This document shows, piece by piece, positions 49,417 to 59,490 of a stretch of 64,000 nt of DNA. The notes under the pieces were generated by a model that saw only the letters and a list, made by a program, of their open reading frames with translations, did no database searches and was not told the DNA's origin. Position numbers and translations under genes: made by a program. The stretch is from NCBI GenBank assembly GCA_946965045.2, contig OX337230.1, forward strand, positions 310,001 through 374,000, written 5' to 3'. The first letter of the stretch is position 1, and every line of letters begins with the position of its first letter. The stretch is from Epithemia pelagica (taxonomy: Eukaryota > Bacillariophyta > Bacillariophyceae > Surirellales > Surirellaceae).

Positions 49417-51725
49417 ATGAACGGAGGATCCACTGCCGACGACGAACAGCTTCCCTTGCTCTTATCGTCGTCCTCATTATTGAACAATTCGTCGGCATCC
49501 TTTTTGCCCCATCGAACCGGCAGTACGTCGGACATTGTGCAAACATTGGAACATGCCGTCGAATCGGCTCTGGGGGATGACATGGATGATGATGACATGG
49601 ACGACGACAATGACAGTCGTGACCAAAACAATCACGAAACGACCGTGGCCCAAACCTTTGTGCATTTGCTCAAGGGATACATTGGTCCTGGCATGTTGAG
49701 TTTGCCATGGGCCGTCAGTCAATTGGGAATTCCCATTGGATGTCTCGGTATCTTTATCATGGCATGTTGGTACGTACGTACGTGGGTCGCGATCGTACCT
49801 CCCTGATTGGATGGGAAGGAGCCTCCTCGGCTTTCGGATTAGGATTGCAATGCGTTCTCATGGTACCATGTGATTCTTTTTCGTTTTTTTTTTGCTTGTT
49901 GCCTTTTCACAGGTCTTCCTACAATTGTTGGACCGTGGTTCGATTGAAGCGGTTCATTGAACGACAACGATTGGACAATCCAACCACGCCCGAAGATGGC
50001 ACCAATCTCCATACGACAACGAATACTACCAACGACGGTGGCATTTCTGAAACAGCCTCGTCGTCTGTCGCCACCACCCAAATCACCTATCCCGATGTCG
50101 GGGAATGGGCCTATGGTAAAACCTTTCAATCCTATGTCAGTGCTTGTATTTGTACCCAACAATTGGCCATTTGTACCGTCTTTATTTCCTTTGTCGGAGA
50201 AAATATCTTGGCCGTGTGGAATCATTTGCACCTTGGTTCGTTTTCGACCTTGCCATGGTCGTCCTGGTTGTTGGAATCTCATGTCGGTGTCATGACCTTG
50301 GCCTTGCCCTTGTTCCTGTCACTGAGTTTTATTCCCAGTCTCAAGGGCTTGTCCACCGTCATGATGGTGGCGACGGTCTTGTTGTTGTTGACCTTGTTCC
50401 TCCTCGGACTGGTGGTGGACGACCAATGGGACCATCGTCCCCCGACCATCGAGGATGGCGCGGCCTCCTTTCAAGCACCGCGAGCTCCGTTGGCTCTGTG
50501 TGCCATTTTGTATTCCTTTGAAGGCATTTGTTTGGTCTTGCCCATTGAATCGGCCATGAAAAAGGAGGAATCGCAACAGTATTTTCGACCCGTCTTTTTT
50601 ACCAGCATGACGCTCGTGGCAGTCGTGCTCGCCGGTTTTTCCTCAGTCTGTGTCGCGGCCTTTGGAACCGTCACCAATGGATCCATTACCGCCTTTTTGG
50701 TCCAAGAATTTCCCAACGACCAATCCTTGCAAGGACTCTTATTACTCGCCAATCTAGCCGTCTCTCTGTCCGTCTTGTTGACCTATCCCCTGCAACTCTA
50801 TCCTGCTGTCGAACTCGTGGCACCTGCCCTCTCCATCTGGTGGTCCAACCAAGCACAAGCACAACCACCACAGTCTTCCCAACGAAGCCTCTGTTCCTTG
50901 TCGTCGTGCTGTGGTGGTGGTCGGCACAACGACCAGGCCGAACAAGAGGAGGAGGAAGAAGAAAAGGATTTGACGGGCTTTGAACCACTTCAACCCTTGC
51001 CAGAATATGGTGCCGTATCCGTCAGTGAATGGGATTGGGATGAATTGCAAGAACATCGATACGAAGATGATGATGATGACAATGACGGCAATACCAAACC
51101 AAAACCGCCTCACCACGAAACCGAATCCTCGGGTAATGGTGTGACATTGGATTCCATTCAAAACGGCCGCTCCAACAACCACAATCTGGATGGTGCCGAC
51201 AGCAATGGTCGAGGCAACCCGGCGGCGGACGATGTCGTTTCCTTACGATCTTTCTTGTCCTTGGCGTTGAGTTTTCCCAATCCCATTTTGCCCAAAATGG
51301 TCTTGCCCGGTGATTCTCCCCAATTACGGGCCAGTTTGGTACTGCTCACCTTTGCCGTGGCCGCTGTCGTTCCCAATGTCCAAGCTCTCATTTCCCTCGC
51401 CGGTGCCTTGGCAGGTTCCTCCTCGGCCTTGTTGATTCCACCCGTTATGAAATTGGCTTTTTTGCGCCACGTCGAACAAGAACACCAACCACAAACGGTA
51501 CGAATCCACAAATCGGGATCCCAGGACGACGACGATGAGGATGAGGAAGAGGGTCCCGCCAAGAATCGTCCTAGTCCACCTTCCCGTCAAGTACGGATGT
51601 GGCAATTGGAAAAATTGGAATGTTACAGTTTGTTGGGTGCCGGTTTGGTCTTTTTGGTGATTGGAACACAAGCCTCCTTATCGGACATTGCCGCCATTTA
51701 TCGACATGGCGATCAGAGACTGTAA
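49417..51725 (+). CDS. Amino-acid transporter, AVT/SLC38-like, 721 aa
   Basis: Exons 49417-49769 and 49913-51725; the 143-nt intron runs GTACGT to TTTTCACAG and joins in frame at ACW-SSYNCW. The N-terminal 75 residues are acidic and cytosolic. TM1 carries LLKGYIGPGMLSLPWAVSQL, the signature of the amino acid/auxin permease superfamily (unwound helix around GPGMLSLP). About ten more hydrophobic helices follow, including ICTVFISFVGENILAVW and ALCAILYSFEGICLVLPIES (the SFEG motif of AVT/PAT proteins). A 160-residue hydrophilic, acidic loop interrupts the later helices. Likely localisation is the vacuole, endosome or plasma membrane; the substrate amino acid is not readable. The start at 49417 begins the region of normal composition. 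Confidence 0.8.
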
Positions 51726-52407
51726 CACCGTTCTTGAATTTGTGTAAATGTCTATGTATGCAATGGTCCACCACGATTGCGACAGGTGTCATGGGGACAT
51801 GATTGTGGCGGCCGTTATTTGTGACAAAAGAGACGAGCATCAAGACCATATCGTTTGTACAAAAGCCATACAAGAAACAAAAAGAGAGTTAGAGAAAAAA
51901 AGACGTGGAATTTTATTGGTATGACGTCAAACTATATTCCATACAAATTAAGATTTCTATCGAGAGGATTGCAATCTCCACAGTACAGAAAGAGGGAGGA
52001 GGATGTAGGACGAATTGGAAGAGGATCCTTCATGGACCAAATCTTGATGCAGGACAGAATATCCACAGGAAAAGAGCGCCCGTGATAACGAAAGGCGCTC
52101 GCTGAGATGCCTTACCAGTCCTGACAGTGGTGTATGTCGAGGTATATCCTTTGTCTCAGCTACAAGGAATTCCGTCTCATGAGATGGAACGGCAGGGTTT
52201 CTATCTCCAACAGGTCTTGTTCTCAAGAGCACCTGGCCGCTACTCATAACACAGAAGCAAGGGCCACTTCAAGAGGCATGCCATTTCGTACAAGAGAAAC
52301 AAGTGTCATCCTTCCATTTACCACGGTAGGCATTTGTTGTTGATAGTTCAGAAGCCAGTTTCAAGGTAGGGCAGGATGTTGCATTGGCTTCACGGGTACC
52401 CATTCCT
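51726..52407. other. 3' flank of transporter and left flank of Copia insertion
   Basis: No intact gene. The part from about 52,100 to 52,407 should be the continuation of the Kelch-like pseudogene that the Copia element entered, but on the minus strand I could not recognise further Kelch blades there. TTCCT at 52403-52407 is the left side of the imperfect target duplication. Confidence 0.35.
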
Positions 52408-52630
52408 TGTTGAGGATAGCAGAGCAACCGGTGATTATCGAGGACCAAGGTGCGACTAGCAACGGGAAGAAGGATCTGAAAGATACGGAGTCATGGACAT
52501 TGGTTTGTCGACGTGGCAAAAGCAACGAAAGAACGAACAAGAGAGCCAACGCTCATTCAATGGAGAATACGTAGTTCGATAAGCCTATAAAGAGTTGCTT
52601 TTACGGCACGGCTTGTTAGAAGTTTCAACA
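52408..52630 (+). repeat. 5' LTR, 223 bp
   Basis: Starts TGTTGAGGATAGC and ends GTTTCAACA. TATAAA lies at 52586-52591. If it is the TATA box, transcription would start only about 10-20 nt before the LTR end. The segment 52556-52569 (TTCAATGGAGAATA) is exactly complementary to the 14 nt immediately after the LTR. Confidence 0.9.
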
Positions 52631-52644
52631 TATTCTCCATTGAA
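52631..52644 (+). other. Putative primer-binding site, complementary to the element's own LTR
   Basis: TATTCTCCATTGAA directly follows the 5' LTR. It is the exact reverse complement of LTR positions 52556-52569 and matches neither the usual TGG-start PBS nor the initiator-Met anticodon-loop PBS of Copia elements. Complementarity ends precisely at the LTR/PBS border, the geometry needed for priming or RNA cyclisation. Confidence 0.65.
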
Positions 52645-52693
52645 ATTGTTATCATTACACTAAGTACCTCCGTTGTTGACGTGAAGTACCCTT

Positions 52694-53377
52694 ATGAGTG
52701 AAGAGGGCACAAGTGACTGCGTACAAGCTTTACTATCGGAACTGGCCCAACTCACTATCGAACAAGAGGATCTCTTACACGAAGCGGAACAGCGCTACCA
52801 ACAACGCTTTCGCACCAAGGAGGTGCAGCATCGCGAGGCCATCGCTGCACTGGAGCGAGAACGAGAAATCGAGAGAGACAACGATTACGAGGAAACGGAG
52901 ATTCGGAAACAGCTGATCTTCAAGGAGACGCAGGAAAAGCGACGCACTTTGTTAGCCAAAATCAAGCGTGCTGAGCAAGGTCCATCAACCTGCGTGGCTA
53001 CATACCCGGAGCACTCCGCTGAAGCGTATCTTGTGGAACCGAACCAAGAAGACAATTCGGAAGAGAATCAAGACCGTCGTTCATCTCCAGTGGCTCTCGT
53101 TGACCTGATCCGAGAAACACCGGACGGTGAAATCGAAACGGAAACAATCATCCCTGCTATTCCACCACAAAGAGGCGTACTCCCACGGTGGATTCCAATT
53201 GGAACTCGAGTTTGGGTATTGAATACTCTCAAGTTGAAGGAAACAGTGGGACGAACACACCTCCAAGGCACAGTGTCACGCCACGGAACGTTATACCACT
53301 TCATCAAGATTTGGAATCCCATCACAAAAGATACAGAAGAACACCGCCGCCATCGTGACAGCATTGCGATTGTCTAA
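52694..53377 (+). CDS. Copia accessory ORF1, coiled-coil protein, 227 aa
   Basis: The ORF opens with ATG at 52694, 63 nt after the 5' LTR, and stops at 53377, five nt before the ATG of the polyprotein, in a different frame. Residues 8-95 are highly charged and heptad-like (LLHEAEQRYQQRF, EAIAALEREREIERDNDYEE), predicting a coiled coil. The C-terminal third has a compact segment (WIPIGTRVWVLNTLKLKE, GTVSRHGTLYHFIKIWNP) that could be a small beta-barrel-like fold. There are no Cys knuckles and no catalytic motif. Most Copia elements start directly with gag, so an extra upstream ORF is unusual; it may be a split Gag or a regulatory protein. The tiny spacing suggests reinitiation or alternative splicing for polyprotein expression. 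Confidence 0.65.
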   Translation: MSEEGTSDCVQALLSELAQLTIEQEDLLHEAEQRYQQRFRTKEVQHREAIAALEREREIERDNDYEETEIRKQLIFKETQEKRRTLLAKIKRAEQGPSTCVATYPEHSAEAYLVEPNQEDNSEENQDRRSSPVALVDLIRETPDGEIETETIIPAIPPQRGVLPRWIPIGTRVWVLNTLKLKETVGRTHLQGTVSRHGTLYHFIKIWNPITKDTEEHRRHRDSIAIV

Positions 53378-53382
53378 ACAAG

Positions 53383-56300
53383 ATGTCTCAACAAGGCAGC
53401 GCAAATCGTCCAGACACGGTTGAGTCTAGCTCCCGGTCGAGTGGACAACAACGTCAAGGCAGAGGCGGACGAGGAAGAGGACGAGGATGGCAGAATCAGT
53501 CTCAACAATCCAACTCGCCTAGATTTCAAGGCCAAGAACCGTCGCTTAAAGAATGCATATTCGATTATAGTGAGGATCCGCAATCGAAGCGCTATCTACG
53601 AAACGTCGAGTTACTGATCGGCTACGTCGGTAGTAATTTTGATCGACACAATCAAGAGTTCCAACAAGCACTCGAAGCATTGGAACTACCCAACCCAGAA
53701 GAAGCAACAAAACCAAAAGACCCCACCGATATGATCCAGATGGAAGAGTGGAAGATGGCGTACAAAGCACGCCAGGAGCAAATGGTCCTCTACAAAAACT
53801 TTCGGGCAGCGCTATACAGCTTGATTATGGGACAGTGTACCCCGCTACTCAAGGATAAGCTACAGGCCCACGAGACCTTTGGAGAGATCAAGAAGATGCG
53901 TGATGGTGTAGACCTCTTGAAACTTATCAAGCAAATCACATTCACCTTTGATTCCGGACGCATATTCACTCTCGTCGCCCGTGATAAGCTCAAGGAAGAT
54001 TTCTATAGTCTGAGGCGACGAAACAACCAAAGTCTCCATTCCTATTACGAGGTATTCCGAGCCAAAGTCAAGGTCATGAATGAAGCCGGGATCGTCCTTT
54101 ACGATAAGGACATGCTGGAACGAGTGGCCAAGGAAAAGAAACACACAGCACCTTCTCCCGACGACCACGAGGACGCCCAAAATCGTTGTATTGCCATTCG
54201 ATTCATCCGGTCTTGTGGCAACAAGGATTACGAAGCACATTTGCAAAATATGTTCTTGGATGGGCAGAATGTATATCCCAAGACGCTTGCCAATGCTCGT
54301 GCGATCCTGGACAATCGAATGACAGGAAAACCAAAGAACAATCCTGGTCAGAGCAATGGTCAGCCCGACAACGCCACCGGTGTGGCGTATGTAACAAGTG
54401 GAGAGACAAGTATGCCCGATTCCACTCTGACAGGCCACTCCAATGCGACAACTGCAACAGGTACACAAGCAAGTGGCTCCCAAGCATCAACAACTCAGAG
54501 TCGCTCAAATCGAACCAACTCACAAGCCGAGGGTAACAATGAATCCAACCGAGGTGTGCTAACCTCATCAAACAGGGGCTCATTCGTCAACTGCAACTCA
54601 CCTGATTATGTGTTCTCTTCCTCTACCATGCAGGCTAGCATTCCCCCTCAATGGCTGTTACTGGACAATCAGTCCACCGTTGACATCATCAAAGATCCAT
54701 CCTTATTAAAAAATATTCATTCGTCTGAGACTCCCATCGTCATTCAGAGTCATGCCGGACAGAGGACTCTTCAGTTGCGAGGACTCCTGCCTGGATACGG
54801 CATCGTATGGCATGACCCGGAGGGTCCAGCCAACATCATCTCCCTAAACAACGCACACACAAGATTTCACATCAAATACGACAGCGACCATGGAAACTCA
54901 TTCGCCTTGCATGACCGAGCCACTGGTAGGCTAAAACACAAGTTCAATCCAAGCCCAGAAGGTTTATTCTATCTTGATACATCGATGTTACAGAGTAGCT
55001 TCGTAACCACTGTTAGCAAAAACGAAGACTCTTACTCACCGGAAGAAATTCGTAGAGCCAAGTTGGCCAGATCACTCCTAGCGAAGATAGGAAGGCCTTC
55101 TACCAAGGATTATCTTCATATCCTAAGGCACAACCTACTACCCAACGCTAACATTACTACTGACGATGTACACAGGGCCGAGAAGATCTACGGTCAAGAT
55201 TTGGGAACGCTCAAAGGCAAGACAACTAGACGCAAGTCTCCATTTGTCGACACGTCCAAGACAGTACCACCTCGCATTCCTGAGGAGCACAAGGATGTCA
55301 CGTTGACCATTGATGTCATGCACGTGAACAATGTACCCTTCCTTGTTACCACATCAAGGAAAATACATTTCGGTACGATGGACGCCATACAATCAACCAC
55401 CGATGCCAATATTATACAATCCCTGAAGAAGACTGTGGCAGTTTACCGACGTGGTGGGATTAGACCGAGAATTGTGTTGGCTGATGGTGCATTCACAAGT
55501 GATGATATACAAGCCAGTCTTCAACTCCTCGGCATCACCATCAACCCCACTGCCAGGGATGAGCATGTAGGTGATGTGGAACGCTACATCAGGACTGTGA
55601 AGGAGAGGATGCGCTGTGTTTATAACACGCTTCCTTTCGATGCCCTACCGAAGGTCATGTTGATTGAACTGGCCAAATTTGCCACTTTCTGGTTAAACTG
55701 CTTCCCACATCATACCGGCATTTCCAAAACACAAAGTCCACGCCTACTCGTGACTGGCGAGCATGTCGATTTCAACAAACATTGTCGGTACGAATTTGGC
55801 CAATACGTGCAGTGCCATGAGCAGCACGATAACACCATGGCCCCAAGAACCATCGGAGCTATCGCATTGAGGCCAACCGGTAACCGGCAAGGAAGTTATT
55901 ACTTCCTTAGCCTCACTAGCGGCAGAGTAATCACAAGGAATCATGCCACCGCTTTACCGATGCCAGCAGAAGTCATTCAACGGGTGCACCAGTTGGCACA
56001 AAGTCAGGAAATGCAACCGGGATTAGCGTTCGGCAATCGTGACAACAGAATCTTGTTCTTAGACGAGAACAATGAACTGTTTGATGATGATGACGATTCC
56101 TATGAAGATGTACAGGACATGGACGAGGATCTGCGGTATGACAATGATCTAGTTGAGAATGAATTAGCTGAAGATGACATGCCTGGTGTTGAAAATGTCA
56201 TAAACGAGCCAGAGCCCAACCATCCGTTGGACAATTTGGATCTTGAGCCTTTGGAAATCCAAGGAGTGGGGGCAGAAGCCAATCTGCCTGATCCGGTAGA

Positions 56301-58518
56301 CGATGAACAATATTATGATGCGCAGGAACAAGACAATAATGATGCGATCAATGATGATGCTATGGAGGGTGTGATGGATATGGATGCTGATGATGTGGAT
56401 GATGGAGGGGAGCTAGCCGGTGGAATGGAGGAGGAGGAGAAAGAAGAAGAAGCATCTGAGAAAGAAGAAGAAGCATCTATCACGGTGGAGGACGTGGGGA
56501 TGGATGATGAAGAACATGAACAGGTGAACAACAACCAACCCCAAAATGAACCCCGATACAATTTACGACCGAATCGACAACGAAGCTATGCCCATCGATA
56601 CGGACATTCTTATGCCGCAGTGGACAAGCTTCAGCGTGGACGTTACGATGGTTATTTGAGAGATGGAATCCTGTATTTGGTGTCAACTGAAATCAATATG
56701 GCAACACCACAAATGCCAATGAGGAAGGGCATCAAGTTGTTCGGTGATAAAGGGGTGGCTGCTGTGAAAGTAGAGATACAGCAGTTACACGACCGCGGTG
56801 TTCTACGAGCTGTCTACAAAACTGATCTAACTTGGAATCAAGTGCAGGAAGCGTTAGGATACTTGATGTTTCTAAAACGCAAGCGCTGTGGCAAAATCAA
56901 AGGACGAGGCTGCGCTGACGGGAGAAAACAACGAGCGTATATTGAAAAACCCGACTCGGCCTCACCCACAGTTGCTACTGAATCCGTCTTCATCACTGCC
57001 GTGATTGACGCTTTAGAACGACGCGTGGTTGCAGTAGCTGATATACCAGGGGCGTTCATGCACTCCGACATGGACCCCGACGTATATATGCGGCTAGAGG
57101 GATTGATGGCTGAGCTATTGTTGGAAGTCGACTATGACACCTACGCTCCTTTCTTGACCTATGAGAAAGGTCAACCGGTGATTTATGTAGAGATGCTTAA
57201 AGCTCTTTACGGCACGCTCCGTGCCGCCCGCTTGTTTTGGGAGAAGCTTCTTACCGCCGTGCTCAAGAGTTGGGGATTTGTTATCAATCCCTACGACTCG
57301 TGTGTTGCAAACAAACAAGTAAACGATCGACAGCTCACTGTTACGTGGCATATCGACGATTTAAAAGTCTCGCACGTGGATGGCAAGGTAGTTCAGCAAT
57401 TTTTGGATGACCTACGAGCGGAGTTCGGACAGTTGGGCGAGATCTCAGTGTCTGAGGGTACTCGACACGATTACCTTGGCGTGTTCCTAGACTATGGGGA
57501 AGATGGTGTGGTTCAAGTGGATATGAGATCATATCTTGACACCATCCTACTTGACTTACCGAAAGAATGGATCGGTCGTGCCCGTAGCCCGGCAGCGAAA
57601 CACTTCTATCATGTGAACCCAATGGCTCGCAAGCTGGATGAAACAAGAGCAGACCGGTTCCACAGTGTAACCATGCAACTCGCCTACATGGCCCAACGTG
57701 GTCGCCCTGATATACGGACTGCCGTGACTTTCCTCAGCACCCGTGTCATGTCACCTGATGATGATGACTATCGTAAGCTCGGACGTGTTCTGAAGTATTT
57801 ACAATCCACACGCGATTTGATCCTACGCCTAGAAGGTGACCCAATGATGCATCTGTGGTGGTGGGTTGACGCATCTTATGCGACTCATCCCGACCTCAAA
57901 GGACACACTGGGGGTTTCATGACCATGGGAAAAGGAGCAGTGGTGACAGCATCATCGAAACAAAAACTTGTGGCCCGTAGTTCCACTGAATGTGAACTCA
58001 TTGGGGTACATGATGTACTCCCGTCTATCATCTGGACCAAGAACTTCATACAGGCCCAGGGCCATGATATCAAGGACGTAACCCTACATCAAGACAATCA
58101 GAGTAGTATTCTATTGTCGAAAAATGGACGGTTATCCAGTTCTAAACGAACCAAACACATCAACCTTCGCTACTTTTATATCACGGATTGCATCAAGCGC
58201 AAAGAGCTGGATATTGCATTCTGTCCGACTGAAGAGATGGTCGCAGATTTTTTTACCAAGCCGTTACAAGGTCGCATCTTCTACCAATTGCGTGATATCA
58301 TCATGAATGTACCATCGGATAGTAAATATCATTCCTCGGCACAAAGGAGTGTGTTGAGGATAGCAGAGCAACCGGTGATTATCGAGGACCAAGGTGCGAC
58401 TAGCAACGGGAAGAAGGATCTGAAAGATACGGAGTCATGGACATTGGTTTGTCGACGTGGCAAAAGCAACGAAAGAACGAACAAGAGAGCCAACGCTCAT
58501 TCAATGGAGAATACGTAG
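53383..58518 (+). CDS. Copia gag-pol polyprotein, 1711 aa
   Basis: Gag: residues 1-420, UBN2-like helical content, without a CCHC zinc knuckle in view. Protease: WLLLDNQSTVDIIKD with D428, DNQS replacing the usual DSG. Integrase: core Asp residues at D644 (TIDVMHVN) and D701 (LADGAF), Glu at E733 (GDVERYIRTVKER); a clear HHCC domain was not seen. An acidic linker (about 880-1040) precedes RT, whose box is HIDDLKVSH (D1325, D1326) instead of YVDD. VADIPGAFMHSDM and MLKALYGTLRAARLFWEKL are typical. RNase H: WWVDASYA (D1496), STECELIG, HQDNQSSI, then FTKPLQGRIF. The frame runs on into the 3' LTR and stops at 58516-58518, so the last 55 codons are LTR-encoded. It appears fully functional. Confidence 0.92.
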   Translation: MSQQGSANRPDTVESSSRSSGQQRQGRGGRGRGRGWQNQSQQSNSPRFQGQEPSLKECIFDYSEDPQSKRYLRNVELLIGYVGSNFDRHNQEFQQALEALELPNPEEATKPKDPTDMIQMEEWKMAYKARQEQMVLYKNFRAALYSLIMGQCTPLLKDKLQAHETFGEIKKMRDGVDLLKLIKQITFTFDSGRIFTLVARDKLKEDFYSLRRRNNQSLHSYYEVFRAKVKVMNEAGIVLYDKDMLERVAKEKKHTAPSPDDHEDAQNRCIAIRFIRSCGNKDYEAHLQNMFLDGQNVYPKTLANARAILDNRMTGKPKNNPGQSNGQPDNATGVAYVTSGETSMPDSTLTGHSNATTATGTQASGSQASTTQSRSNRTNSQAEGNNESNRGVLTSSNRGSFVNCNSPDYVFSSSTMQASIPPQWLLLDNQSTVDIIKDPSLLKNIHSSETPIVIQSHAGQRTLQLRGLLPGYGIVWHDPEGPANIISLNNAHTRFHIKYDSDHGNSFALHDRATGRLKHKFNPSPEGLFYLDTSMLQSSFVTTVSKNEDSYSPEEIRRAKLARSLLAKIGRPSTKDYLHILRHNLLPNANITTDDVHRAEKIYGQDLGTLKGKTTRRKSPFVDTSKTVPPRIPEEHKDVTLTIDVMHVNNVPFLVTTSRKIHFGTMDAIQSTTDANIIQSLKKTVAVYRRGGIRPRIVLADGAFTSDDIQASLQLLGITINPTARDEHVGDVERYIRTVKERMRCVYNTLPFDALPKVMLIELAKFATFWLNCFPHHTGISKTQSPRLLVTGEHVDFNKHCRYEFGQYVQCHEQHDNTMAPRTIGAIALRPTGNRQGSYYFLSLTSGRVITRNHATALPMPAEVIQRVHQLAQSQEMQPGLAFGNRDNRILFLDENNELFDDDDDSYEDVQDMDEDLRYDNDLVENELAEDDMPGVENVINEPEPNHPLDNLDLEPLEIQGVGAEANLPDPVDDEQYYDAQEQDNNDAINDDAMEGVMDMDADDVDDGGELAGGMEEEEKEEEASEKEEEASITVEDVGMDDEEHEQVNNNQPQNEPRYNLRPNRQRSYAHRYGHSYAAVDKLQRGRYDGYLRDGILYLVSTEINMATPQMPMRKGIKLFGDKGVAAVKVEIQQLHDRGVLRAVYKTDLTWNQVQEALGYLMFLKRKRCGKIKGRGCADGRKQRAYIEKPDSASPTVATESVFITAVIDALERRVVAVADIPGAFMHSDMDPDVYMRLEGLMAELLLEVDYDTYAPFLTYEKGQPVIYVEMLKALYGTLRAARLFWEKLLTAVLKSWGFVINPYDSCVANKQVNDRQLTVTWHIDDLKVSHVDGKVVQQFLDDLRAEFGQLGEISVSEGTRHDYLGVFLDYGEDGVVQVDMRSYLDTILLDLPKEWIGRARSPAAKHFYHVNPMARKLDETRADRFHSVTMQLAYMAQRGRPDIRTAVTFLSTRVMSPDDDDYRKLGRVLKYLQSTRDLILRLEGDPMMHLWWWVDASYATHPDLKGHTGGFMTMGKGAVVTASSKQKLVARSSTECELIGVHDVLPSIIWTKNFIQAQGHDIKDVTLHQDNQSSILLSKNGRLSSSKRTKHINLRYFYITDCIKRKELDIAFCPTEEMVADFFTKPLQGRIFYQLRDIIMNVPSDSKYHSSAQRSVLRIAEQPVIIEDQGATSNGKKDLKDTESWTLVCRRGKSNERTNKRANAHSMENT
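58341..58351 (+). other. Polypurine tract
   Basis: ACAAAGGAGTG immediately precedes the 3' LTR (TGTTGAGG at 58352). A short purine run directly abutting the LTR is the expected plus-strand primer. It is also within the polyprotein coding frame. Confidence 0.6.
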
Positions 58519-58574
58519 TTCGATAAGCCTATAAAGAGTTGCTTTTACGGCACGGCTTGTTAGAAGTTTCAACA
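58352..58574 (+). repeat. 3' LTR, 223 bp, identical to the 5' LTR
   Basis: Identical to 52408-52630 over all 223 bases by direct reading. The first 167 bases are coding (end of gag-pol). The LTR-encoded tail ends in SMENT, and the DNA coding for it includes the 14-nt segment complementary to the PBS region. Right flank begins TGCCT. Confidence 0.9.
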
Positions 58575-59490
58575 TGCCTTCCCATTTGTGATACCATCCG
58601 TTTGGTTGCTGCTCACAGAGTCGACAAAAACACCATCTTTTCCTGTCCATTTGTGGCAGTGTCGCACAGGTACGATTCAGACGCCCACCAATCGCGGCAA
58701 TCTGACTGGCAAGAGCCACCATACTGCAGCTCGCAAGGCCTTTTACGAAGGGTGGGAGATTCCAGACGCGGTTGCGGTGCGTATCCAAGATTTCCGCGGT
58801 CTGACTGTGTCCTCCCGCCACAACGAGACAAGATCCCACGGCTACCATTCCACACTTATAACGTTGTACGGGAAAGCAGCAAATCAGAATGAGTCGTCCA
58901 AGCGGACGAGAAGGAAATCACTGTAGACAAAACGTCGTCGTTTCTCTTGTCACAAGGCTTTGGAAAGTCCAAATACTCCACCGAGCGTTTTTTGCAGCCG
59001 CCAACGACAGAGATGCGGCGACCAGTGACCGCGCAGGCACAAGTACTCCGAGGAATGTTCATGCTTGGTCCCGTAGTAACAGAATGGTTGCAAGTATCAA
59101 TAATATCCACCGACGATGAGACCTCCTACGATTTCCCCCTGTTGCGTCCACCCATTAAAAGAATACATCGATCGTGAACCGCAACAGCACGGCATCCTCT
59201 TCGTTCCGTTGATAAGCGACAATTAAATGTCATCCAATTGATCTCATGTATGCTGCTTGTTGTAGAATATGATTGCAGCAAATCGTTGGCATCAATTGGT
59301 TCTATACAATCCAAAATTGAATGTCCATTGCATCCTCCCACAACGTAGATGCCTCCGTTGCACACAACAGCGGCATGTCCAACACGTTTCTTGTTTGACG
59401 AGTTTGGCTTTGATTGATCCAACACGAGAAGGGAATTGACATAGCCTCCCATCAGGATGACGGTTGTTGCGTCGTTGGTTTTGTCTTCGT
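58575..59490 (-). pseudogene. Kelch-repeat protein, decayed and cut by the Copia insertion
   Basis: On the minus strand, Kelch blade signatures follow each other: ATTVILMGGYVNSLLVLD, HAAVVCNGGIYVVGGCNGHS (59,390-59,320), CRAVAVHDRCILLMGGRNRG, CACAVTGRRISVVGGCKKRS, then after a frame change MVAVGSCLVVAGGHSQTAEI and MVALASQIAAIGG. A TAG at about 59123-59125 and a frameshift near 58,860 break it, and a TAA lies just upstream of the first visible blade. The last codons before the insertion read HKWEG. Kelch propellers usually mediate protein binding; this copy cannot encode a complete one. Whether the decay predates the insertion is unknown, but identical LTRs suggest it does. Confidence 0.7.

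Larger units (their letters stand above)
52408..58574 (+). mobile_element. Full-length Ty1/Copia LTR retrotransposon (diatom CoDi-like)
   Basis: 6167 bp with two 223-bp LTRs that I compared base by base and found identical, each TG...CA. It carries a small first ORF, a complete gag-pol polyprotein in the Copia order (protease, integrase, RT, RNase H), a purine tract before the 3' LTR, and no internal stop. Flanks are TTCCT on the left and TGCCT on the right: a 5-bp target duplication with one mismatch. Identical LTRs imply very recent insertion. The right flank is a Kelch-repeat pseudogene on the opposite strand. Confidence 0.9.
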
